Source of the DNA: Comamonadaceae bacterium
Lineage (GTDB): Bacteria; Pseudomonadota; Gammaproteobacteria; Burkholderiales; Burkholderiaceae_C
Reading direction: 5' to 3'
Assembly: GCA_027485285.1 (NCBI GenBank)
Contig: JAIXRH010000126.1
Location: forward strand, 1 to 38,065
Length of the DNA: 38,065 nucleotides
The translations under genes were made by a program, and so were the position numbers. The notes below the pieces were generated by a model. That model saw only the letters and a list, made by a program, of their open reading frames with translations, was not told the DNA's origin and made no database searches. Of this stretch, positions 1-7,154 are shown in pieces (position 1 is the first letter of the stretch; the number at the start of each line of letters is the position of its first letter).

Positions 1-253
1 AAGGACAGCGTAAGAGGTAACACCTCTCCACCGTGAGGTGAGGATCAGAGCAACAGAGACGAGCCGATTGAGTTCGGGTGAAACGGGCAATCTCTACGCG
101 CAGCAATACCAAGTAGGCCAACGTTGAGGCGGTCCGCTGAGTTGGCGGGTAGGTAGCACCGAGCCGAGTGGGTGACCCTCGGCCCAGATTAATGACGGTC
201 ACGCGTGGGGCAACCCGCGTGCACAGAATCCGGCGTATCGGCGAGCTTCACAC
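1..253 (+). ncRNA. rnpB: RNase P RNA (bacterial A type), 3' part, 5' end outside window
   Basis: This is the catalytic RNA of ribonuclease P, which matures tRNA 5' ends. About 250 nt of the 3' part are present; the 5' part, including the first P4 strand, lies before the window. The segment follows the order of conserved elements known from E. coli: a TAAGAG element near the start (about 11-16), an AGCAATACC..AGTAGGCC stretch (about 101-120), a GGGTAGGTAGCACCGAGCC region (about 147-165), an AGATTAATGACGGTC stretch (186-200), the ACAGAATCCGGC second P4 strand (223-234) and the terminal TATCGGCGAGCTTCAC. The 3' end is set by comparison with E. coli and may be off by a few bases. The next gene starts 66 nt downstream; I see no strong hairpin terminator between them, only a T-rich patch at about 256-266. 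Confidence 0.9.
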
Positions 254-319
254 CATTATTTTCTTTGAGACGGTTGCCCTTGGCTTTGGCTGATGCATGC
301 CTCATTTTGAAAGACCGAG

Positions 320-1078
320 ATGTCACGCATCACGTCTGACGCGCATTTTGAAAAACCTGTCGTGCAAGAAACGGCAACGGCCAAGTCGATGTTGTTTTCA
401 GACATCGACATTCAAAGTTGCATGAGCGTGGCGCGGCCCGACGAGTTGCAGTTTGAATACACGCGCTTGATGATGGGCGTGTTGTTGTTTCAGCCACAGC
501 CCAAACGCATCTTGATGGTGGGCTTGGGTGGCGGCTCGCTGGCCAAGTTTTGTCACAAACATTTACCCCATGCGCACACCACGGTGGTGGAGATCAATCC
601 CCATGTCATCGCGCTGCGCCAAAGCTTTTGCATTCCTGATGACGATGCGCGCTTTCAAGTGGTGAAGATGGACGCGGCGCACTTCATGGCGCAGACCGAG
701 CAAACCTTTGATGTTGTGTTTGTGGACGGGTTCGATCAACACGGCATGCCTGAGCAGCTGTGCTCGCCGCAGTTTTATTTAGACTGTCGCCGTGTGCTCA
801 ACATGGGCGGCGTGGCCGTGGCTAACCTGCACCGCTTCAGCGCTTACCGCGATGTGTATGTGGACCGCATCGAGTCGGCATTTGATGGTGCGATGTGGGT
901 GGTCAACGCGCCTGGCACGACCAACTGCGTCGTGTTTGCCATGCATGGCGATTTGAAAGACACCAAGCTCAGCTATAGCAAACACAAGCCTTCACACATG
1001 AGCGAGGAGGCGTGGACGCAAATCTCACCCAGTGTGGCGCGGGTGTTTTTGGCCACGCAAGACAAGATGAACGGTTAA
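320..1078 (+). CDS. Spermidine synthase-like / SAM-dependent methyltransferase-fold protein
   Basis: A 252-residue protein with the Rossmann-type fold shared by spermidine synthases and class I methyltransferases. Visible motifs are the nucleotide-binding loop GLGGGSLAK (residues 68-76), the acidic strand end VVEINP (89-94, E91 expected to contact the ribose) and VFVDGFD (133-139), which corresponds to the region holding the catalytic Asp in spermidine synthases. It is shorter than SpeE (about 285 residues) and has little of the N-terminal beta domain. Many such stand-alone proteins in Burkholderiales are annotated as spermidine synthase without proof, so polyamine synthesis is not certain. 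It sits alone behind rnpB and its stop overlaps, tail to tail, the last codon of the gene on the other strand. No strong ribosome binding site is visible at the chosen ATG. Confidence 0.75.
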   Translation: MSRITSDAHFEKPVVQETATAKSMLFSDIDIQSCMSVARPDELQFEYTRLMMGVLLFQPQPKRILMVGLGGGSLAKFCHKHLPHAHTTVVEINPHVIALRQSFCIPDDDARFQVVKMDAAHFMAQTEQTFDVVFVDGFDQHGMPEQLCSPQFYLDCRRVLNMGGVAVANLHRFSAYRDVYVDRIESAFDGAMWVVNAPGTTNCVVFAMHGDLKDTKLSYSKHKPSHMSEEAWTQISPSVARVFLATQDKMNG

Positions 1079-1611
1079 TGCGCCACCAAGTCGATGACGC
1101 GGCGTTGGTGTGCGACATGGGTGCCCATGAACCCTTTTTGTGAAAAGTAGGTTTCCATGGCCGGTCTGAATTCTTCAGGGCCCACTGTGCGTAGATTGAA
1201 GTCCCCGTTGAAGCCCTGCACGTCTCGGTCGAACTCCACCGCCGCCAGCTGGCGCGAGGTGAGGTGGGCCAAACTACAAAGCCAGTGAAAGCTCCGCGCT
1301 GGGATGCGTGCCCCAGTGGCCACAGCCACGATGACATCTTCACCTTGCCATTGCAGTTGGTCCGTCATCACGATCACGCCGGACAAGTTGGGCCGCATGG
1401 TCTGTGGCAAGAGCGAGCCTTCTTGTCGCCATGCGCAGTGAAAACTTTGGCAGGGATTTTGGGGCCGTTCGTTGTAAATGCCGCAGCCTTGGCCAGTGCA
1501 GTGCGTGCAAGCGGCACCTAGGTGCGCTTTGGCAATGGGGTGTTGGATGTCAAGCCAGCCTTCGCAACATGCGGTGCAAGGCTGACAGTTTCTTTGGTTG
1601 ATCGCTGGCAT
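1075..1611 (-). CDS. YkgJ-family cysteine-cluster protein
   Basis: A 178-residue protein whose N-terminal third is packed with cysteines: C9, C12, C15, C16, C35, C38, C43, C54 and C59, in the order CxxCxxCC..CxxCxxxxCxIY..RPxxPCxxFxC. This is the pattern of the YkgJ / UPF0153 family, predicted to bind zinc or an iron-sulfur cluster; the true metal and function are unknown. The remainder carries no motif I recognise. It is the second gene of a minus-strand pair behind the MBL-fold hydrolase, with a 76-nt gap. Its stop overlaps the stop of the plus-strand spermidine-synthase-like gene by 4 nt. The family call is sound because of the cysteine spacing; no process can be assigned. Confidence 0.8.
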   Translation of the reverse strand: MPAINQRNCQPCTACCEGWLDIQHPIAKAHLGAACTHCTGQGCGIYNERPQNPCQSFHCAWRQEGSLLPQTMRPNLSGVIVMTDQLQWQGEDVIVAVATGARIPARSFHWLCSLAHLTSRQLAAVEFDRDVQGFNGDFNLRTVGPEEFRPAMETYFSQKGFMGTHVAHQRRVIDLVAH

Positions 1612-1670
1612 GCGCCAACGTTAAACAGCGCACGGCTGGGCGTGTGTGACGTCTGCGTCATTCGAATGTG

Positions 1671-1690
1671 TGATGACTCAGATGTCATCA
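1671..1690. repeat. Short inverted repeat over the MBL gene stop codon
   Basis: TGATGAC and GTCATCA form perfect 7-bp arms around a 6-nt loop. The right arm includes the stop codon of the MBL-fold gene. A second small hairpin (TGACG..CGTCA, about 1647-1660) lies between this gene and the next on the minus strand. Neither is followed by a T run, so these look like intercistronic RNA hairpins, not a rho-independent terminator. Confidence 0.35.
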
Positions 1691-2722
1691 ACTGGTGAGG
1701 CTGCGAATACGCTCTACATGGGCCAACAGTGAACGCATGGCCACAGGCCACAGTCGGGGCGGCACATCGTCATAGGCATGGCTGACCCAGTCGTCCATGC
1801 TGCCTTCTGGGTGTTGTTGCATCACCTTCAAAATTTTGGCCTCGCGTTTGAGGCGGTGCGCTTTGAGGTGGCTGATGCAGGCACGCGCATCGTGCGGCTC
1901 GCCCCACACATTGCCCAGCACATAGCCGTGCGCGGGAAAGATGAAGTTGATCTGGTCTTGTTCGCAGGCGGCAATTAAGGCATCGAGTGAACTCAAATAG
2001 TCGTTCATGTTGCCATCGGGCGGGTCGATGACGGTGGTGCTGCCGTTGAGCACATGGTCGCCGCTGAACAACAAACCGTCTTCTTCCAACACCAAGCACA
2101 GGTGGTTGGCTGCGTGGCCAGGTGTATGCACCACACGCAAGGTGTGGGTGATGTCGCTTGGCAAGCCATGGCTTGCCAGCACCAGCCGCTCGCCATGGGT
2201 CAGTTCGCGATCGGGGGTGAACGCACTGTGCGCTCGCGCCGTGGCGTGCGAGGCGAGGCCAAGAATGGGGGGCTTGTGCCCATGTTGTTCGCACAGGGCT
2301 TGCAGCGGCGCAGCACCTGGCGAGTGGTCGGGGTGCGAATGGGTGCAAATGATGTGGCGGATGTTGCCGCCAGCGGCTCGCCACAGGCGGTCTAAATGTT
2401 CGAGGTCTGCAGGGCCAGGGTCGATGGCGGCATAGCCCGTATCGGGGTCACCCACCAGATAGCTGTTGGTGCCTGGGCCAGTCATCACACCAGGATTGGG
2501 GGCGGTGAGGCGTTGCACGTTTTTCAGCAACAGCACTGGCTGGTCGGTCACCCAGTCGAGGTGGTGCAGCATTTGCCCATCGGGGCAGGTCAGGGCGAGC
2601 TCACCAAATGGCGCTTCATGCGCCAGGTAGCGCGCCTCTTTGCCGCCCAGCCAGCCCGCACGTTGCGCCAAGGCCGAGGTGGATTGACGGGGTGGGTGTA
2701 CGAGTTGGGAAGAACGTGGCAT
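1688..2722 (-). CDS. MBL-fold metallo-hydrolase (LACTB2/glyoxalase II-like)
   Basis: A 344-residue metallo-beta-lactamase-fold hydrolase. The metal signature THSHPDH lies at residues 127-133 (H128, H130, D132, H133). HTPGHA (199-204) gives a further His ligand, SGDH (220-223) the bridging Asp, and FPAHG (about residue 270) the last His. The C-terminal part (KREAKILKVMQ onward) looks like the small helical/winged domain found in LACTB2-like members. The first 60 or so residues are an extension that I cannot assign. It probably hydrolyses a thioester or phosphoester, substrate unknown. It is the first gene of a minus-strand pair with the YkgJ-like gene and is divergent from the Bug gene at 2851. 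The ATG at 2722 has only a weak purine tract upstream. Confidence 0.8.
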   Translation of the reverse strand: MPRSSQLVHPPRQSTSALAQRAGWLGGKEARYLAHEAPFGELALTCPDGQMLHHLDWVTDQPVLLLKNVQRLTAPNPGVMTGPGTNSYLVGDPDTGYAAIDPGPADLEHLDRLWRAAGGNIRHIICTHSHPDHSPGAAPLQALCEQHGHKPPILGLASHATARAHSAFTPDRELTHGERLVLASHGLPSDITHTLRVVHTPGHAANHLCLVLEEDGLLFSGDHVLNGSTTVIDPPDGNMNDYLSSLDALIAACEQDQINFIFPAHGYVLGNVWGEPHDARACISHLKAHRLKREAKILKVMQQHPEGSMDDWVSHAYDDVPPRLWPVAMRSLLAHVERIRSLTS

Positions 2723-2745
2723 TTGCCTATTATGAAGAGACTGGG

Positions 2746-2764
2746 CCTACCTAGACCTACCTAG
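2746..2764. promoter_or_regulatory. Tandem CCTACCTAG repeat in divergent intergenic region
   Basis: CCTACCTAG occurs twice in direct orientation with a period of exactly 10 bp (2746-2754 and 2756-2764), close to one helical turn. It lies in the 128-bp region between the divergent MBL-fold gene and the Bug gene. Two half-sites on the same DNA face would suit a regulator or an architectural protein. Function is inferred from position only. Confidence 0.35.
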
Positions 2765-2850
2765 TGTTTACCCTTGCGTAAAAGCCGCATGGATTTTTTG
2801 TAGGCTTGGAATCACAATTTGGCTTAGCTATTTTTACTGGAGTGAATTAC

Positions 2851-3831
2851 ATGCAACGACGCACATTCAAAACTGCCCTTGGTTTCGCGCTGACTTTGGC
2901 CGCGCTTAGCGTTCCCCAACTGGCTGTCGCGCAAGCATGGCCCACCAAGCAAGCCATTAAGTTGGTGGCTGTGTTCCCACCTGGTGGTTCGGTGGACCAA
3001 GTGGCCCGCATCATTGCGCAGCCCTTGTCGCAGCAGTTGGGACAAAGCGTCATTGTGGAAAACCGGGGTGGCGCATCAGGCGCGATTGGCACTGCGGCAG
3101 TCGTGCAGTCGGCCCCCGATGGCTACACCTTCGCTGTCGTGTTTGACACGCACGGTGTGAACCCCGCCCTTAACCCCAACTTGCCTTACGACACCCAAAA
3201 AGACCTGACACCGCTGGTGTTGGTGGGCACATCCCCCATGGTGCTGGCCACGCACGTCAACTCAGAATACAAAACTTTCAAAGACGTGGTGGATGCCGCC
3301 AAGGCCAAAAAGAACGTGAGTTTTGGCAGTATCGGCAACGGCAGTTTGGGGCACTTGGCCATGGCTTTGATGGGCAGAGATGCTAATTTGGAATGGACAC
3401 ACGTGCCTTATAAAGGCGGCGGTCCCTTGATGAGCGATGCCATTTCGGGTCACGTGCCTTTGTCGATTGCGTCGGTCTTTGTGACCAAGCCTCATATCGA
3501 CAGCGGTCGTATGCGCCCACTCGCCGTGACCACCAGCAAGCGTGCGGCTGATTTGCCCAACGTGCCCACTGTTTCAGAAAACGGCTACCCCGGTTTTGAA
3601 GCGCCGGCTTGGTGGGCTCTTTTGGCTCCCGCCAAAACACCACCCGAGATCGTCAAACGCATGAACGAAGAGCTCAACAAAGTGTTGAAGAACCCCGAAA
3701 TTGCGAAGAAGTTGGATGCACAAGGCATTGACATCATGGGCGGCTCCCCCGCGCAAGCAGGTGCTTTCATTGACAAGCAAATGGCCATTTGGGCCAAGGT
3801 TGTGAAAGACAACGGCATCAAGGCTGATTGA
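2851..3831 (+). CDS. Bug-family tripartite tricarboxylate transporter substrate-binding protein (first of three)
   Basis: A 326-residue periplasmic solute-binding protein of the Bug/TctC family, which binds carboxylates, amides and similar small molecules. The N terminus MQRRTFKTALG plus a hydrophobic stretch ending AVAQA is a Sec signal peptide. The mature part shows the family landmarks FPPGGSVDQVAR, VENRGGASGAIG and APDGYTF. The start at 2851 is preferred over an in-frame TTG 45 nt upstream because GGAGTG precedes it at a suitable distance and the signal peptide begins there. No TctA/TctB permease gene is nearby, which is common for this family in Burkholderiales. It leads a plus-strand group with a TauE-type protein, an amidase and a deacetylase-fold hydrolase, so its ligand is probably an amide or imide taken up for those enzymes (inference). 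Confidence 0.9.
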   Translation: MQRRTFKTALGFALTLAALSVPQLAVAQAWPTKQAIKLVAVFPPGGSVDQVARIIAQPLSQQLGQSVIVENRGGASGAIGTAAVVQSAPDGYTFAVVFDTHGVNPALNPNLPYDTQKDLTPLVLVGTSPMVLATHVNSEYKTFKDVVDAAKAKKNVSFGSIGNGSLGHLAMALMGRDANLEWTHVPYKGGGPLMSDAISGHVPLSIASVFVTKPHIDSGRMRPLAVTTSKRAADLPNVPTVSENGYPGFEAPAWWALLAPAKTPPEIVKRMNEELNKVLKNPEIAKKLDAQGIDIMGGSPAQAGAFIDKQMAIWAKVVKDNGIKAD

Positions 3832-3847
3832 TGCGTTTGAAGGTTTT

Positions 3848-4615
3848 GTGAACTTTGATTTATTCTTTGACTCGGCTTATTTGCCATATGCCGCGCTAGG
3901 CGCTGTTCTGGTCGGTTTGTCAAAAGGGGGCTTGCCGTCAACGGGAACGTTGGCGGTTCCCATCTTGTCACTGGTCATGTCGCCCATCAAGGCAGCGACT
4001 TTGTTGCTGCCCATTTATGTGATTTCAGATGCTGTGGGTGTCTGGTTGTACAGAAAAAATTTCAGCCCTTGGAATTTGAAGGTGCTGATACCTGCTGGTG
4101 TTTTTGGCGTCTTTGTGGGATGGCTCACGGCGTCGATGATTCCCGAACAGATGGTGACGCTTTTGATTGGCCTCATTGGCGTGTTGTTTTGCCTCAACAC
4201 ATGGCTGCGCAAAAAACCAGCAGGGTTACCCAAACCTCCCACCTTGTTGCCGGGTTTGTTGTGGGGCACTTTGTCAGGATTTACCAGCTTTATTTCCCAC
4301 GCAGGAGCACCGCCCTATCAGGTGTATGTGTTGCCCCAGCAATTGTCAAAGACAGTGTTTGCTGGGACGTCCACCTTGGTGTTTGCTGCCATCAACTTTG
4401 CCAAAGTATTGCCTTATCAAAATTTGCGGCCCTACGACATGGCTGCCATGACGGATGCCTTGGTATTGATCCCATTCGCCATTGGCGGCACTTTTTTAGG
4501 TGCAGTGTTAACCAAAAAAATTCCAGATGTCTTGTTTTTTCGCTTGATTCAGATGGGTCTTTTTGCAATTTCACTCAAGCTCATTTGGAGTGCGCGTGAC
4601 GTGTTTTATTTTTGA
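3848..4615 (+). CDS. TauE/SafE-family membrane exporter
   Basis: A 255-residue integral membrane protein with about eight hydrophobic segments, matching the TauE/SafE (DUF81) family. The N-terminal YAALGAVLVGLSKGGLPSTG and the mid-protein LSGFTSFISHAGAPP are the two related half-motifs typical of the family. Members move sulfite, sulfoacetate or other organic anions; the substrate cannot be read from sequence. The start is GTG at 3848, with AAGG five bases upstream, 16 nt after the Bug stop, so the two are probably cotranscribed. Next to a Bug binding protein and two amide-bond hydrolases it may export or import the carboxylate product (inference). Confidence 0.85.
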   Translation: MNFDLFFDSAYLPYAALGAVLVGLSKGGLPSTGTLAVPILSLVMSPIKAATLLLPIYVISDAVGVWLYRKNFSPWNLKVLIPAGVFGVFVGWLTASMIPEQMVTLLIGLIGVLFCLNTWLRKKPAGLPKPPTLLPGLLWGTLSGFTSFISHAGAPPYQVYVLPQQLSKTVFAGTSTLVFAAINFAKVLPYQNLRPYDMAAMTDALVLIPFAIGGTFLGAVLTKKIPDVLFFRLIQMGLFAISLKLIWSARDVFYF

Positions 4616-4627
4616 GGATGTAGAGCC

Positions 4628-5830
4628 ATGTCAATTCAACAAGATGACTTTCAAGCCTTCATGCCCTACCCGCCCACGCCCGTTGCGCATGCGGCACAGG
4701 GCGTTTTAGCGGGTTTGACTTTCGGGGTCAAAGACCTGTTTGATGTGGCGGGCTATCCCACCAGCGCAGGTCAGCCGCACATGCTTGCCTTGTCTGGCAT
4801 CAAGACAAGGACTGCACCCTTTGTTCAGCGGTTTTTAGATGCGGGTGCGGAGTGTGTTGGTAAAACTGTCACGGATGAGTTGGCCTTTTCGCTCAACGGC
4901 CAAAACGCACACTTTGGCGCCCCACTCAATGGCGCAGATCCTCAGCGCTTGAGTGGCGGCTCTTCTTCAGGCTCGGCCTCTGCCGTGGCCAATGCGCTGT
5001 GCGATTTTGCATTGGGTTCTGACACGGGGGGCTCTATTCGTGCGCCTGCCAGTCATAACGGGTTGTTTGGTTTACGCCCTACGCATGGACGTTTCGATAT
5101 GTCGGGAAGTCATGCATTAGCGCCCAGCCTAGATGCGCCCGGATGGTTTGCGCGTGATGTGGATGTATTTACCCGTGTTTCTGAGCTGGTGTTGTCTGAA
5201 CCCTGCAAGACCCAAACTGCGCGTTTGATCTTGGGCCAAGAGTTTTGGGACTTGTTGACCCCTGGCGTGCAAGCCGCGTTGAAGCCTGCACTGGATGCAC
5301 TAGAACAGGCATTTGGAAAAATAGAAGTTGCCAATGTGCTGAACACCTCTTTTGATGAACTCACCATGGCATTTCGTCATACCCAAGGCTGGGAAGCATG
5401 GCAGGTGAATGGGGAGTTTATTCGTCGCTACCAACCCTTGCTTGGACCCGGCGTGGCACAACGGTTTGAGTGGTCGAGCCAAGTCACGCAGCAGCAACAT
5501 GACCATGCGCAAACGATGCGAGAGAAGATCAAGCTTCATTTGACCCATACATTGGGGGCAGATGGTATTTTGGTGTTGCCCACCATGCCAGACTGCGCAC
5601 CGCTGGTGCAACAGCCCGAATCAGATTTAGAAAATTACCGTGCTGCAAGTTTGAAGTTACTCAGTTTGGCTGGTGTATGCGGCTTTCCACAAATCAGCCT
5701 TCCGCTGGCGCATCACCAGGGTGCGCCTCTTGGTATTTCATTGCTCGGCTTGGCACACAGCGATGCACGCTTGGTTGGCATGGCTCAGCAAGTCGCGCAG
5801 GTGGCAGGGCTCGCATCACAGTCTCGTTAA
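4628..5830 (+). CDS. Amidase (amidase signature family)
   Basis: A 400-residue amidase-signature hydrolase. The Ser-cisSer-Lys triad is visible: Lys35 in FGVKDLFDV, the serine cluster 112-114 in LSGGSSSGSA, and the nucleophile Ser136 in SDTGGSIR. The family cleaves C-N amide bonds in substrates from acetamides to half-amides of dicarboxylic acids. At 400 residues it is shorter than GatA (about 485) and lacks GatA features, so a catabolic role fits better. It starts 12 nt after the TauE-type gene, with GAGG about 9-12 nt upstream of the ATG, and is followed 30 nt later by the deacetylase-fold gene. Pairing with a possible ring-opening imidase suggests a half-amide substrate (inference). Confidence 0.88.
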   Translation: MSIQQDDFQAFMPYPPTPVAHAAQGVLAGLTFGVKDLFDVAGYPTSAGQPHMLALSGIKTRTAPFVQRFLDAGAECVGKTVTDELAFSLNGQNAHFGAPLNGADPQRLSGGSSSGSASAVANALCDFALGSDTGGSIRAPASHNGLFGLRPTHGRFDMSGSHALAPSLDAPGWFARDVDVFTRVSELVLSEPCKTQTARLILGQEFWDLLTPGVQAALKPALDALEQAFGKIEVANVLNTSFDELTMAFRHTQGWEAWQVNGEFIRRYQPLLGPGVAQRFEWSSQVTQQQHDHAQTMREKIKLHLTHTLGADGILVLPTMPDCAPLVQQPESDLENYRAASLKLLSLAGVCGFPQISLPLAHHQGAPLGISLLGLAHSDARLVGMAQQVAQVAGLASQSR

Positions 5831-5860
5831 TATTCAAGTTATCTCACACAGGAGTTATGC

Positions 5861-6739
5861 ATGAAGTCTTTGATCAGCGCGCGAGCACCTTATTCAGCCA
5901 TCGTGGATCGACCCAAGTTGCAGTTGCCCAACAACGGTCGCATGTGGGTTTGGCTCATTGTGAATGTGGAGCACTGGAGTATTGAGCGAGCGATGCCTCG
6001 CACGGTGTTGAGCCCTCCCATGGGACAACCGCTGCTGCCAGATGTGCCCAATTGGGCTTGGCATGAGTACGGCATGCGTGTGGGTTTCTGGCGCATCTAT
6101 GACGCCCTCAATCAACGTGGCATCGTGCCCACGATGGCAACGAACGGCATTGTGTGCGACTCCTATCCTCGCATTGTGGAATCAGCGCTGAAGAAAGATT
6201 GGGAAATCATGGGGCATGGTTTTGTGCAAGGCCCTATGCACAAACTTGAAAATCAACAAGAGGCAATTCAAGCCACGGTCGACACCATCAAGCGCTTTTC
6301 AGGGAAAGCACCGGTAGGCTGGGAGAGTCCAGGTCTCACCGAGGACGATCACACCCTTGACTGCTTGTCTCAGTCGGGCATTGAATATGTGGCAGATTGG
6401 GTGTTGGATGACCAGCCCATCTGGTTGGACGCACAGCCTAAACCCGTGTTGTCTGTGCCATATACCGTTGAGATCAATGACATTCCGATGATGCTGTTGC
6501 AGCAAAACCGATCTGAAGAAATGCTGCTTCGCGGAATTGATCAGTTCGAGCGTCTTTGGCAAGAGAGCGAAACCATTCCGCGTGTCATGGCCATCAGCGT
6601 GCACCCTTATGTGACAGGTGTCGCACACCGCATTGGGTATTTTGAAAAGCTGTTGGACCACATCCAGTCTCGCGCTGGTGTGGTGATTCAAACAGGTGAA
6701 GAAATTTCAAATTGGTATCGCAAGCAAGTGCCTTATTGA
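5861..6739 (+). CDS. Polysaccharide deacetylase-fold hydrolase (PuuE/imidase-like)
   Basis: A 292-residue NodB-homology protein of the branch that includes PuuE-type allantoinases and the H. pylori PgdA-like proteins. There is no signal peptide, so it is cytosolic and unlikely to act on cell-wall sugars. Family marks are VNVEHW near residue 35 (position of the first acidic ligand), WEIMGHGF with a following GPMH (candidate metal histidines), GWESPGLTEDD and AISVHPYVTG. I recall that a cyclic imide hydrolase of Pseudomonas putida belongs to this fold and is of nearly the same length (about 293 residues); this is from memory. With the amidase just upstream, ring opening of a cyclic imide or ureide followed by half-amide hydrolysis is a reasonable guess. 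It is the last gene before a strong terminator. Confidence 0.8.
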   Translation: MKSLISARAPYSAIVDRPKLQLPNNGRMWVWLIVNVEHWSIERAMPRTVLSPPMGQPLLPDVPNWAWHEYGMRVGFWRIYDALNQRGIVPTMATNGIVCDSYPRIVESALKKDWEIMGHGFVQGPMHKLENQQEAIQATVDTIKRFSGKAPVGWESPGLTEDDHTLDCLSQSGIEYVADWVLDDQPIWLDAQPKPVLSVPYTVEINDIPMMLLQQNRSEEMLLRGIDQFERLWQESETIPRVMAISVHPYVTGVAHRIGYFEKLLDHIQSRAGVVIQTGEEISNWYRKQVPY

Positions 6740-6754
6740 TCTGCTGTGGCTTGT

Positions 6755-6792
6755 AAAAAAACGCTGAACGTTTTCACGTTCAGCGTTTTTTA
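6755..6792. terminator. Bidirectional rho-independent terminator
   Basis: ACGCTGAACG (6761-6770) and CGTTCAGCGT (6777-6786) form a perfect 10-bp stem with a 6-nt loop. The stem is flanked by a run of A on the left and a run of T on the right, so it works in both directions. It lies 15 nt after the deacetylase-fold gene and about 40 nt past the 3' end of the oppositely oriented DUF1330 gene. It therefore ends both the plus-strand amidase group and the minus-strand TRAP operon. Confidence 0.92.
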
Positions 6793-6831
6793 TTGCGATT
6801 CAACCGCTGCACTTCTCACTGAGATTTGCGA

Positions 6832-7134
6832 TCAAAGCGTGGCCTCTCCGGCTTCGAGAATGACGTTTTCTACCACCCCTGCACCTGAACGGCGGAAAGC
6901 GGCCGCAGCCACATACTCTGGCGATTCAAAACACGTGACGCCAGCTTCTAGGGATGGAAATTCAATCACGACAAAGCGCTTGAATGTTTCCGGCCCCTCC
7001 ATGATTTGAAAGCGACCACCGCGTGCCAAAACTTTGCCACCGTATTTTTTAATAATTCCAGGAACCTGATCGGTGTACTTTTTGTATTCCACTGGATCAT
7101 GAATCAAGGATCGCGCAAGCCAATAAGCAGCCAT
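6832..7134 (-). CDS. DUF1330 domain protein
   Basis: A 100-residue protein covering a whole DUF1330 domain, a ferredoxin-like alpha/beta-barrel fold. Typical features are the N-terminal YWLARSLIHDPVEYKKY, the glycine-rich GGKVLARGG, and the FVVIEFPS / FESPEYVAAAAFR segment. The family's biochemical role is not established; members are often found beside catabolic operons. It is the last gene of the minus-strand operon that begins at 15652, 20 nt behind the TRAP large permease, and is followed by the bidirectional terminator at 6755. Confidence 0.85.
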   Translation of the reverse strand: MAAYWLARSLIHDPVEYKKYTDQVPGIIKKYGGKVLARGGRFQIMEGPETFKRFVVIEFPSLEAGVTCFESPEYVAAAAFRRSGAGVVENVILEAGEATL

Positions 7135-7154
7135 TTTTAAGGTCCTTTTGAAAG

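Noticed and set aside
1264-1601. Plus-strand frames opposite the YkgJ-type gene
   Set aside because: The minus-strand protein has nine cysteines in a family pattern; the plus-strand frames have no motif.
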